Origin: Frigoribacterium faeni
GTDB lineage: Bacteria > Actinomycetota > Actinomycetes > Actinomycetales > Microbacteriaceae
Assembly (NCBI RefSeq): GCF_007988805.1
Contig: NZ_BJUV01000014.1
Location: 1-64,000, forward strand
Reading direction: 5' to 3'
DNA length: 64,000 nt
Position numbers and translations under genes: made by a program. Below the pieces are notes generated by a model, which was not told where the DNA came from, made no database searches, and saw nothing but the letters and a program-made list of their open reading frames with translations. Positions within the stretch are counted from its first letter, which is position 1. Each line of letters begins with the position of its first letter. Of this stretch, positions 35,818-43,844 are shown piece by piece.

Positions 35818-36249
35818 CTACCGGCCAAGCCGTCGACGCCCGGCGGAGGATTGAAACCTGACCAGGTAGCCGTCCGGATCCTGGACGAGGAACTGCTGCA
35901 CGCCGGCTTCCTCCTCCCCGACGCGGTACCACTTCGTCTCCAACTGCATGAAGAGCTCGACACCGGCGTGGTCGAGCACGGTGGCCAAGGTGCCACTGTC
36001 AGGAACGGTGATCTGGAAGTTCACTCCTCGACCCAGGGGGTGCTGCAGAGGGCTCGTGACCCAGTTCCTCCCGACTCCGACCTGCTCGAGCATGACGTGC
36101 GCCGAGCCGAGGACGATGTACGCGAAACGCTCGTCTGGTCGTGAATAGCTGATGGCGAAGCCGCACAGGCCACACCAGAAAGCGATGCTCCGATCGAGAT
36201 CGGTGACGAGCAGCTCCGGGACGAGCGCGGGTTCCAAGGCATCAGACAC
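35818..36249 (-). CDS. VOC-family (glyoxalase/bleomycin resistance-like) protein
   Basis: About 143 aa. PELLVTDLDRSIAFWCGLCG starts the first beta-alpha-beta-beta-beta module, and FLVQDPDGYLVRFQ ends the second. Such small VOC proteins bind drugs or act as metalloenzymes. The start is GTG 36249, or an ATG about 10 codons upstream. Confidence 0.8.
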   Translation of the reverse strand: MSDALEPALVPELLVTDLDRSIAFWCGLCGFAISYSRPDERFAYIVLGSAHVMLEQVGVGRNWVTSPLQHPLGRGVNFQITVPDSGTLATVLDHAGVELFMQLETKWYRVGEEEAGVQQFLVQDPDGYLVRFQSSAGRRRLGR

Positions 36250-36395
36250 CCGTACATCGTCGCACCCGGATCCCATCACTCACGCCTGCCCTCTCATCGA
36301 TCCCTACTCGGACGACTCGCGGAGTCCGCGTGCGCCCTCCAGGCCAAGATGCACCCCCGGGGTCGGCGGGGCCGTGTCGCCGTGAGATAGTGACT

Positions 36396-36409
36396 GTTGG
36401 TTTACTAAC
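36396..36409. promoter_or_regulatory. possible TetR operator
   Basis: GTTGGTTTACTAAC is a near-palindrome (one arm mismatch) immediately before the GTG start of the TetR gene at 36413; possible autoregulation. Confidence 0.4.
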
Positions 36410-36412
36410 TAC

Positions 36413-36961
36413 GTGGCCCGACCAAGAAGCAGATCTGACGAACAGGTGCTCGACGCTATCGACGCGGCCCTGGCCGAGCGTCCGCCCATGACTCCGTGGG
36501 CGCTTCGGGACGTAGCACCGGCGGCCGGCATGACTCCCGCAGGTCTGATCAAGCGGTTCGGCTCGAAGGACGCCCTGCTCCTCGCGTTGGCACGGCGTTG
36601 GATCCAGAGCATCCCCGACGGCCCCACCCGCCCAGGCGACGACCTGGCGGAGCTCCGCGCCTACCTCGACACCCACTTCGCCGCCCCTTCAGCCGCGGCA
36701 GCCGTCTCCGGCCTCAGCGCCCTGATGCGCGACCTCGGATCCCCCGCCGCCGCATCCCTCCTCCGCGAAGGGTGGAGCAAGCAGGCCCGCTACCTGGCCG
36801 CGCTGCTCGACCACCTACCTCTGCGCCCGGATGTGGACCCGCATCGCGCTTCGCTGACCCTGCTCGATGCCCTGCACGGCAGCCTCTACCGCCGCGCCGT
36901 CGAGCTCGACCCGACCCCGCCCACCCGTACCCTCGACGACCTCCTGGAAGGCTGGACATGA
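36413..36961 (+). CDS. TetR-family regulator
   Basis: A 182-aa protein. A TetR-like HTH (ALRDVAPAAGMTPAGLIKRFG, split about 30-50) and an all-alpha C-terminal domain. Start GTG 36413, with no Shine-Dalgarno visible. Its stop overlaps the ATG of the DHFR-like gene (ATGA), so it and its likely target are in one operon. Confidence 0.82.
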   Translation: MARPRSRSDEQVLDAIDAALAERPPMTPWALRDVAPAAGMTPAGLIKRFGSKDALLLALARRWIQSIPDGPTRPGDDLAELRAYLDTHFAAPSAAAAVSGLSALMRDLGSPAAASLLREGWSKQARYLAALLDHLPLRPDVDPHRASLTLLDALHGSLYRRAVELDPTPPTRTLDDLLEGWT

Positions 36962-37518
36962 TCCACGACCGCAACTGGAAGGGCTGCGTGTTCATCGGCA
37001 CGAGCCTCGAGGGATTCATCGCGCGACCCGACGGCAACCTCGACTGGCTCACCGACCCCACCCCTCGACCCCACACCACGGGCACATCAAAGCATGCGGC
37101 CCTCACTTGGGAGACATTCTTTCCCACGATCGACACGCTCGTGATGGGACGCACCACCTACGAGACGGTCCAGGGATTCGACCCGTGGCCGTTCACGGAG
37201 AAGCGGGTCATCGTGCTGAGCACGAGACTCCATCCGGACGAACGGGTGGAGATCGCGCGCACGGTCGACGACGCCGCCGACATGCTCAGAGCCGGAGCGG
37301 CCGCACGGGTCTACGTCGACGGCGGCCGCACCATCCAGTCATTCCTGGCAAAGGGGCTCATCGATGAGATCACCGTCGCCATCGCCCCCGTGCTGATCGG
37401 ACGAGGACACCGCCTGTTCGGCGACCTCGCCGACGACGTACAGCTGACCATGCGCGGGCACCACAGCAGCGAAGGCGACGGCCTGCTCCGCGTGACCTAC
37501 GACATCAGCAGGCCATAG
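36958..37518 (+). CDS. dihydrofolate reductase-like (RibD_C) protein
   Basis: A 186-aa protein with the DHFR/RibD_C fold: GTSLEGFIARPDGNLDWL near the start, TLVMGRTTYETV, and VYVDGGRTIQSFLAKGLIDE. Members are NADPH-dependent reductases of mostly unknown substrate, often TetR-controlled, as here. Confidence 0.82.
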   Translation: MIHDRNWKGCVFIGTSLEGFIARPDGNLDWLTDPTPRPHTTGTSKHAALTWETFFPTIDTLVMGRTTYETVQGFDPWPFTEKRVIVLSTRLHPDERVEIARTVDDAADMLRAGAAARVYVDGGRTIQSFLAKGLIDEITVAIAPVLIGRGHRLFGDLADDVQLTMRGHHSSEGDGLLRVTYDISRP

Positions 37519-37679
37519 GCGGCGACTATCACGTGTCCGGTAAGAGATCGGTCACCGAACGGAGGCGCGTGTGAACCCGTCTCCCGCGGCCACTCGGCTC
37601 GAGACGTCTCGATAGACCAGTCCGGAACTGATCTCGATGAAGGATCCCCTATCGGGCACGTTGCATGCGCCCCGGCTTG

Positions 37680-38099
37680 TCATTGAGACGGCGTCGGCTC
37701 CTCAGGCTGGGGCCATCGCCACTCCGGCAGCAGATCACGGAGTGGTGCCGTCCTGCCGTGGCCGAGAACGACCGTCGCCCCGAGGTTGGAATCGTCGATC
37801 TGCCGAATGAATTCGCGGCAGCGACCGCACGGGGGGAGCACGGTCACTCGTCCGTCAGCGGCCCGCCACAGGGCGACGATGCGCGCGATCGCGTACTCAC
37901 CGCTGGTGACCATCGAGGCAATGGCGGCGTGCTCGGCGCAGAAGCCGGTCCCCGAGCCGGTGTCGATGCAGACACCCGTGTGGATCACACCGGTGGTCGT
38001 CTCGAGAGCAGCGGCAACGTCGCCAAAGAGACGATCACCCACGCGGTGCGGGTTGATCCTGGCTCGAGCGACCTCGATGAGGTCGGCATGTGCGCTCAT
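37680..38099 (-). CDS. cytidine deaminase-like protein
   Basis: A 139-aa zinc deaminase. CAEHAAI gives the first Cys and the catalytic Glu, and PCGRCREF gives the other two zinc Cys. Size fits the tetrameric cytidine/blasticidin-S deaminase group. Start ATG 38099. It is the last chromosomal-looking gene before the lower-GC island. Confidence 0.8.
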   Translation of the reverse strand: MSAHADLIEVARARINPHRVGDRLFGDVAAALETTTGVIHTGVCIDTGSGTGFCAEHAAIASMVTSGEYAIARIVALWRAADGRVTVLPPCGRCREFIRQIDDSNLGATVVLGHGRTAPLRDLLPEWRWPQPEEPTPSQ

Positions 38100-38199
38100 C
38101 ACCCCAGGATAGGCAGAAATGCGCTCCCCACCCTGCGAGAGGGAGGGCCTGCGGTCGAACGCTAATTGCTTCCCACTGAGACACGCGCGAGCTCATGGG

Positions 38200-39444
38200 C
38201 TAGGTCTGCGGGGGTCCCGTGCGCGCCTCGGTCGCCATGCGTACGTAGCTCGCCATTCTGGGGTCCGAGAATCGATACACACCCTTGGCGATGCGCCGCA
38301 AGATTGAAGAACCATCGTCGGACACGAGGCGCTGAAGAAAGTTGTTGAGCGAGGCCTGCGTCATGCTCGTCCCCGTCTGTCGCTCAATTGCATCGCGGAG
38401 AACAGATGAACTGAAGTCCTCAGAGGTAACTGTTGCCGCCGCAAATACGATGCTTCGGTACATCTCAGTCATGCCGGAACGAGTCGCTAGGTCGTAGTCG
38501 CGCTTCAGGCTGATTTCTGCATCTTGGACAGCTAGCTGCAGCGCTGCATTTAGGTCTTCTTGGGCAATCTCAGCTCGCCCATCCGTCACGGCCTGCTCCG
38601 CACACTTGAGAGCGATCAAGTGCGTGAAGTGGGGGTACCCAGCGCTCAGGCGAACAATCGATGTCACAACTTCTGGAACAAAATGCAGTTTGGCAGCACG
38701 GCCGCCCGTCTCAATAATCTCGCGTAACTCCGGATCTGTCATCCGCGAAAGTTGCGTCTCTTTCAGGCACCGTTGAACGGAGGGATGGGCTGCGGTGAGC
38801 TCTTCTCCCGTGGCGGCTATGCCCACAATCATGATTTTGAAGTTTGAGCCGGCGTCGCTTAGAAGCTTGATGAGTTCCGCCAGCTTGCGCCGATCCTCGG
38901 GGTTCCCGACAGCATCCGTCTCATCTACTACGAGAAGCCCTGTCAGATCTCCAATTGCCTCAGCCACCGTAGAAGGACTGAGGGAGTGGCTCGCCGCATA
39001 ACTAGCGACGATCGACTTGGCCTTCTCGCCTTTGACGAACTTGGCATCGCCGACAATTTTCTTATCGTCCTGCTCGGACACATTCACCAGCGTCAGGTCC
39101 GCGCCGACTGCTGCCAAAGGAGCCTTGACGATGGACTCAAATGTGTCCGACTGGTCACATCGCTTCACGTAGATGGTGGTTAGCGAGATGACCGTAAGAA
39201 ATGACGCAACTACGTTCGCCAGAGAGCTCTTGCCGACCCCCCGCTCCCCGTAAAGCAAGACGTGCTGGCCGGGGGTATTCAGCGTTTCAACCAGTTTCTG
39301 AACTTCGACCTGTCGGCCGAACAGCAAGTCCGATTCAGCGATCGGCTGGTGCGGCGTAAAGATATTGCGAATACCGGAATCGGCTATCTTCTTTTCTCGC
39401 TCCAGTCCGAAAAAACGCCCGAGTGCAGGGAAGGACGATGACAT
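38200..39444 (-). CDS. Orc1/Cdc6-like AAA ATPase with C-terminal winged helix
   Basis: A 414-aa protein. Walker A is GERGVGKSS (about 66-74), Walker B LLVVDETD (about 175-182), followed by sensor-like GIAATGEEL and an arginine-rich lid. The C-terminal 90 residues look like a winged helix ending in GVYRFSDPRMASYVRM. Such stand-alone ATPases resemble Orc/Cdc6 or STAND proteins and are common on islands and in defence loci; the function here is unknown. Codon use and GC are lower than in flanking genes. It follows the recombinase on the same strand. Confidence 0.78.
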   Translation of the reverse strand: MSSSFPALGRFFGLEREKKIADSGIRNIFTPHQPIAESDLLFGRQVEVQKLVETLNTPGQHVLLYGERGVGKSSLANVVASFLTVISLTTIYVKRCDQSDTFESIVKAPLAAVGADLTLVNVSEQDDKKIVGDAKFVKGEKAKSIVASYAASHSLSPSTVAEAIGDLTGLLVVDETDAVGNPEDRRKLAELIKLLSDAGSNFKIMIVGIAATGEELTAAHPSVQRCLKETQLSRMTDPELREIIETGGRAAKLHFVPEVVTSIVRLSAGYPHFTHLIALKCAEQAVTDGRAEIAQEDLNAALQLAVQDAEISLKRDYDLATRSGMTEMYRSIVFAAATVTSEDFSSSVLRDAIERQTGTSMTQASLNNFLQRLVSDDGSSILRRIAKGVYRFSDPRMASYVRMATEARTGPPQT

Positions 39445-39509
39445 GGCCAGAGCCTAGCGACAGCTAGCCCTCCTACGCTCGGGGCGCGCATCTGTCCTTC
39501 GATCTCAAC

Positions 39510-40058
39510 CTACGACTGCTCAGCCCTCTGAAGCGCTCTATAGACCGTGGAGCGAGCCACTCCAAACAGCTCCGCGATCTCACTCGTGGTGTAGGCGCCG
39601 GTGCGGTGCAGCTGCACGAGGTGCTTCTCCTGCGAAGCAGTCAGCTTGGGCTTGCGGCCGCGGAGCTTGCCGGCGGCCTTGGCGATCGCCATGCCTTCGC
39701 GGGTTCGTGCACGGATGAGGTCGGCCTCGAACTCGGCCACCATGCTGAGGACGTTGAACAGCAGCCGGCCGACCGGGTCTTTGGGGTCGTGGACCGCTCC
39801 CCCAAGGTTCAGGGCGACGCCCTTCTCTGTCAGCTCGTCGGCAATGTCTGTCGCATCGCGCAGTGAGCGGGCGAGGCGGTCAAGTTTGGTGACCACGAGG
39901 ACGTCGCCGGCACGGCACGCAGCGAGGGCCTCGCGGAGTCCCGGCCGAGCTCGAGTGGTACCCGACAAGCCGTGGTGAACATGCACGTGCTGTTCGTCAA
40001 CACCCAGTGCTGCAAGACCGTCACTTTGTGCTGCGAGATCTTGTCCCGAGGTCGACAC
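39510..40058 (-). CDS. serine resolvase/invertase, N-terminus uncertain
   Basis: 182 aa as drawn. A catalytic resolvase domain (VVTKLDRLARSLRDATDIAD, LLFNVLSMVAEFEADLIRAR) and a C-terminal HTH (TTSEIAELFGVARSTVYRAL). The family start IGYARVSTSGQ, which holds Tyr, Arg and the nucleophilic Ser, is readable in frame, but no ATG, GTG or TTG lies before it; a TGA precedes it. The drawn GTG start would lose the Tyr and the Arg. Either a rare start codon is used or the 5' end is damaged. Confidence 0.75.
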   Translation of the reverse strand: MSTSGQDLAAQSDGLAALGVDEQHVHVHHGLSGTTRARPGLREALAACRAGDVLVVTKLDRLARSLRDATDIADELTEKGVALNLGGAVHDPKDPVGRLLFNVLSMVAEFEADLIRARTREGMAIAKAAGKLRGRKPKLTASQEKHLVQLHRTGAYTTSEIAELFGVARSTVYRALQRAEQS

Positions 40059-40136
40059 ACGGGCGTATCCGATGAGCGCCCGATGACTGTAGCGTTCAGA
40101 CCCCCTTCACCGGGCATTTTTGCGGGTCAGGCATAC

Positions 40137-40146
40137 GCGAATTCGC
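40137..40146. other. palindrome upstream of the first recombinase
   Basis: A perfect 10-bp palindrome, GCGAATTCGC, in the 140-bp gene-free stretch before the recombinase. Serine recombinases often act at nearby sites with such symmetry; a res or crossover site is possible but not shown. Confidence 0.3.
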
Positions 40147-40257
40147 AGGCCATGCGCCACCTGACCTCGCACGGCCGAAGCGGGCTCGTGAAGGTGTCCC
40201 GATGGACGACCCTTATCTGCCAAGGCGCTCTCGGTATCCCGGCGAGCAGGGAACGAC

Positions 40258-40290
40258 AAGAGAGGGTTTACTTATGGCAAACCCTCTCTT
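40258..40290. terminator. strong bidirectional hairpin
   Basis: A perfect 12-bp stem, AAGAGAGGGTTT and AAACCCTCTCTT, with a 9-nt loop. It lies 7 bp after the stop of the small membrane-protein gene and should end that operon. Confidence 0.8.
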
Positions 40291-40296
40291 CGGCAC

Positions 40297-40503
40297 TTAT
40301 TTCTTGGAACTGGTGATGATGGCCACGACGCCAGTTACCACGCCCGCCGCTCCTATGAGCAGACCGGCGGTGTAAGCAAAACCAAGGCCAAAGTTGACGC
40401 CGGTTTGATCGCTGTACGTGATTATGGTGTCACTGACTGCCGTAAGAAGGAATCCCACAGAAAGCAGAACCACAGCCGTTACAAAAATCGGACGCTTATT
40501 CAT
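40297..40503 (-). CDS. small two-helix membrane protein, possible PLA2 partner
   Basis: A 68-aa protein with two transmembrane helices (about 6-27 and 41-63) and short charged ends. Start ATG 40503 lies 23 bp after the TAA that would end the full-length PLA2 gene. Position directly behind an effector-like gene and before a terminator suggests a protective (immunity) partner; that is inference. Not recognised by family. Confidence 0.6.
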   Translation of the reverse strand: MNKRPIFVTAVVLLSVGFLLTAVSDTIITYSDQTGVNFGLGFAYTAGLLIGAAGVVTGVVAIITSSKK

Positions 40504-40526
40504 TAGTTATTTTTTCCCTTACCCTT

Positions 40527-41909
40527 TTAGAACTGAGCGCCGAAAATGCGCACACCGCTGTAATAGCCTTGCGCAATTCATGCGCAGTTATTTCTTTTGA
40601 ATCCGGGCTTGTATGTAGCGATGCAAATATTCATGAGATTCGTTCTGAACTGCAAATCGCAGTCTTTACGATTCATTTTTGAGCCGTAGCAGATGTCGTG
40701 TTTGTCGCACGCAGGGCGGAAATTGGCGTTTCCCCAACGATCTGGGCTCAGGGTACAGCCATTCGGTACTACGGCCGCGCTTGCTTGGGAAGAGGTCCCA
40801 CCAGTCGTTGACGTGGACGCACTCGAGTCTTCCGCGGGCTCATTGCTGGGAACGGTCTCTCCCTCATTCGCAACCCGGAAGCGCCATGTCTCCGTTTGCA
40901 CCTGAGTCGTTGTGGTCCAGCTCGTCAAAGCCCGAATTTTGGCGCTCCACCCGAAGGTGTGACCCCGGGGAAGGTCGGTAAGAACGGCGGGCTCGTTGCC
41001 GGTGGCTGGGACGGTCAGGGTTGTGCCAGCCGTGAGGTCTGTAACAACGTAGGAAATTTGCGAGTCGGACGGCAGCAGGCCAGTCCGGGGTGATAGAGGC
41101 GTGAGAACAGCAGTACCAGGCTCAGTTACGGAGTTGTGGGGCACTGATGGCGACAGGCTTTCTTGCGACCAGGCGCCCACACCGAACTCATAAGCAGAAA
41201 CGGGACCGTCGGCCGCTGAATCGGTCAGGAATGCTTCGAGAGCGATCTTCCCGGTAAGGCCATAGAGCATGGTCGTGAAATTGCTTGTCGACGTCTCACT
41301 GAGCGTAAAACTGTCTTGAGGCACGCCGTTCACATTGAGCTGAAGTGTTTGATCTGAACTGCTCGCCGCAGGTGCGCTTAGCCGGCACAGGACACCGTCT
41401 GCTCCATCGCCCGGGTTCGTGACCCACGCACCCGCTGCATAGTCGCCGTCGCAGCTAATTGTCGGGGCCTTCAGTGACGTGTACCACCCCTGGAGGTCGA
41501 GGATGAAGTGGATAGGGTTTGCCCCATTGTTCTTGATCCGGATCTTGCCGTTGGCGCCGACTTGGGCGATGACGGTGTTGGAGTGGATGTTGCTCGGAAC
41601 GTAGTTGATCGACGTCGTAGCCGGCGCGGCCGTTCCGTCGGGCCAGACGACCGCGGATCCGCCCGTGCTGGAACCATTGAGCGCGCTGAGGGTCATGGCG
41701 ACGGCGGTGAGGCCGGAACCGGATGCCGGGATGCCCTTCACACCAGCGACGGGAATGCTCACTTCAGCGCCGCCCTGGACGACGCTGTACGGGCTGACAC
41801 GTGTGTCGGCGATGCGAGCAGCTGCAGGAGTGAAGACAGCACCGTCCTCAGCCTTGGTGAAGTAGCCCTGGATGTCGACGATGACGTCGATGGCTCCCCC
41901 GGTGCCGGC
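40527..41909 (-). pseudogene. 5'-truncated surface protein with C-terminal phospholipase A2 domain, TGA-interrupted
   Basis: The longest start-to-stop frame is 394 aa (GTG 41762 to TGA 40578), but the frame is open upstream to 41909 and meaningful sequence continues downstream to TAA 40527. Order: the end of one and then one complete actinobacterial surface beta-domain (ADTR, SIPVAGVKGIPASG, FILDLQGWY), a fibronectin-like region, a Ser/Thr linker, then a prokaryotic PLA2 domain with the catalytic ACDKHDICYG (about 351-360). After the TGA the frame reads IAQGYYSGVRIFG, which aligns without a gap to the C-terminal helix of Streptomyces-type PLA2. No signal peptide remains. Either decayed or read through. 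Confidence 0.7.
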
Positions 41910-41914
41910 GTGGA

Positions 41915-42123
41915 TCTATGTCCTCGACCTCGACGTCTCGAGCTCCGAGAGCCCCAACAGCCTCAGCATCTGGAAAGTTATAGCCACCGACGCCGCATCC
42001 ATGTCCCACTACGCCCTCGACCTCGCCCCGCAAGCCGCCCTCGAAGAGGGCGGCTCAATAGACCGACTGCTGTCCACCATCAGGACCCGACTCGCAGTTC
42101 TTCTACCCGAGTTGCGTGTCTAA
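41915..42123 (+). pseudogene. 3' fragment of an unknown gene
   Basis: A plus-strand frame ending in GGSIDRLLSTIRTRLAVLLPE has protein-like composition but starts only at the junction with the truncated surface-protein gene. It may be the tail of an unrelated gene joined by recombination. Not recognised. Confidence 0.3.
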
Positions 42124-42202
42124 CGCCTGCACCAACTCGTTCCTGCACGCCCACGCACTGACCAGAGTCAGCCCAAGACGACATCTGCCGCGTTTTGATC
42201 CT

Positions 42203-42481
42203 CTAGCTTTCTCGGCCCAGGTAGGTGACCTTGAAATCACTTCCAAGCTCGCGCCGGAGGTCTCGGGCGATTCGATTCCCCCAAGCCACGTGAGACTCAG
42301 TACTTCGTTGCCCGCGCGCTTCCCAGGCAGCAACCCACTCGTACAGCTCAGTAGTTAGTCGCTTTGAAAGACCATATTCCTCTGGCGCAAAATTGAATGC
42401 ATTTTCCGGACTGTAAAGTATGTTTTCACGAAGTGGCCAGGCAAGGCCTGGTAAGAGAGTTAGTTCAACTTCGCGATACAT
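42203..42481 (-). CDS. candidate immunity protein for the adjacent toxin
   Basis: A 92-aa soluble protein. Start ATG 42481 has AGGAG at five bases and lies 24 bp after the toxin stop on the same strand. Predicted mixed alpha/beta with YGLSKRLTTELYEWVAAWEA and a final FKVTYLG strand. No family recognised with certainty. Small size, low GC and tight position after a nuclease-like toxin gene are the reasons for the immunity proposal. Confidence 0.55.
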   Translation of the reverse strand: MYREVELTLLPGLAWPLRENILYSPENAFNFAPEEYGLSKRLTTELYEWVAAWEARGQRSTESHVAWGNRIARDLRRELGSDFKVTYLGRES

Positions 42482-42505
42482 GCTACTCCTAAACTGTTGT
42501 AGTCA

Positions 42506-43156
42506 TTAAGAACCTGGATAAGCCGATTGAATTCGATTATCAGTCAATTTTACCCAAACTACGATCATATATGTGCGAACGACTTTACCGTTGCGCTTGA
42601 TTTCTAGCCCACTAGAATAAGCAACATTAGAACCACTTGAATTCGAAGATGCTGCTTGCGAATAGCTGAGGGCTTTTTGTATTGCAACCTTAGCAAGGCC
42701 ATCCCATGTCGTTACATTAGAACCGGCCGCTGCTTGAGGATATTTAGCAATGATATTGGCAAAATCGCCTCCGTGCTTGCCAGAAATATGACGCCATCCC
42801 CAGTCTCTACCTTCGCGTACGTTATCCTTGTTCGCGTCGCCTACCCCGCACTGCAAATATGCTTTACGGCTTTTAGCATTGTAAAAGGTTTTCTTGGACC
42901 ATGTATTCAAATTTTTGGTCGATTTATCCCCGGCCTTACAACCAGGAGCCGCAAGCATGATGCCAGCATCTGGCATGCTTACCGTCTCGCCATCTAGCGT
43001 GATCGACCATTCATCGGATGTCGTCGGGGTTACCTCAGATGGCGAAATGGGTGCCGAGTAACCCTCCGGCCCATCGATCGACTCAAGCCAGAAGGCCAAA
43101 GTTCATAAGTCGACAAATCCTGTGCCCGCAGCAAATTGCCCCACTACGGTTGCCAT
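42506..43156 (-). pseudogene. BECR/EndoU-like nuclease toxin gene, interrupted by an in-frame TGA
   Basis: The continuous part (TTG 43099 to stop 42506) codes for 197 aa. The C-terminal half has AYLQCGVGD, WGWRHISGKHGGDF (two His, about 100-113) and ends RIQSAYPGS, the pattern of the barnase/EndoU/colicin E5/RelE (BECR) group of RNase toxins. Upstream in the same frame, ATG 43156 (preceded by GAGAAGG) or ATG 43192 starts a hydrophobic segment, VLVMATVVGQFAAGTGFVDL, which runs into TGA (43106-43108) and then TLAFWLESIDG. One nonsense codon thus splits a likely leader from the toxin body. The candidate immunity gene follows directly. Confidence 0.6.
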
Positions 43157-43210
43157 CACGAGCACCTTCTCGTGGTCCCTCGTTGAAAGCATCAAGCACA
43201 GGGGCTGAGC

Positions 43211-43237
43211 GCCCCGCGTCCGAGACCACCGCGGGGC
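43211..43237. terminator. hairpin after the second recombinase gene
   Basis: A perfect 8-bp stem, GCCCCGCG and CGCGGGGC, with an 11-nt loop, 8 bp downstream of the recombinase stop and before the toxin gene on the same strand. Confidence 0.6.
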
Positions 43238-43244
43238 ACTCCTC

Positions 43245-43844
43245 TCACTCCCCCACCGGCCCGTCGTCGGCCTTACGCGCCAGAGCTCGGTACAAGGTGG
43301 TCCGATCGATCTGCAGATCCCGCGCGACCTTCGCCTTAGGCACCCCCGAGCCGATCAAGCCACGCACCTCGACGAGCTGCTCCACGGTCAGCTTCCGCGA
43401 TCGCCCCTTGTACTTCCCCGCCGCCTGCGCCAACCGGATACCTTCCCGCTGCCTCTCTCGGATCAGGGTCCGCTCGAATTCCGCGAACGCACCCAGCAGA
43501 TTCAACATCAGCCGGCCGATCGCGTCCTCGGTGTCCCGACTGTAGGTCTGCTGTTCTTTCACGAACACCACCGAGGCGCCCTTGCCCGTGATCTCGTCCA
43601 CGATCTCCCGCAGGTCCGTCAACGACCGAGCAAGCCGGTCCATCGACGCCACCTTGACGACGTCGCCTTCTCGGACGTAGCGGATGCACTCGAGCAATGC
43701 GACTCGGTCGGTTCGGGATCCGCCGGACACCTTCTCTTCGAACACCCGGTCGACGTCACCGATGGTCTCGAGCTGCCGGCCCAGATTCTGATCCACCGAG
43801 CTCACCCGGACATACGCAACCGTCTGCGTCTTGTGCTGCACCAT
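43245..43844 (-). CDS. serine recombinase (resolvase/invertase)
   Basis: A 199-aa protein. AYVRVSS places the catalytic Ser at residue 15, with Arg13. Then ASMDRLARSLTDLREIVDEI, LLGAFAEFERTLIRERQREG and a C-terminal HTH (VPKAKVARDLQIDRTTLYRAL). It catalyses site-specific exchange by a 5'-phosphoserine link. Start ATG 43844; a longer upstream frame is not supported by homology. GC is higher than in the toxin region, so it may be a separate acquisition. Confidence 0.9.
   Translation of the reverse strand: MVQHKTQTVAYVRVSSVDQNLGRQLETIGDVDRVFEEKVSGGSRTDRVALLECIRYVREGDVVKVASMDRLARSLTDLREIVDEITGKGASVVFVKEQQTYSRDTEDAIGRLMLNLLGAFAEFERTLIRERQREGIRLAQAAGKYKGRSRKLTVEQLVEVRGLIGSGVPKAKVARDLQIDRTTLYRALARKADDGPVGE

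Noticed and set aside
39972-40316. Plus-strand ORF over the first recombinase start
   Set aside because: Antisense to the recombinase, no recognisable domain.
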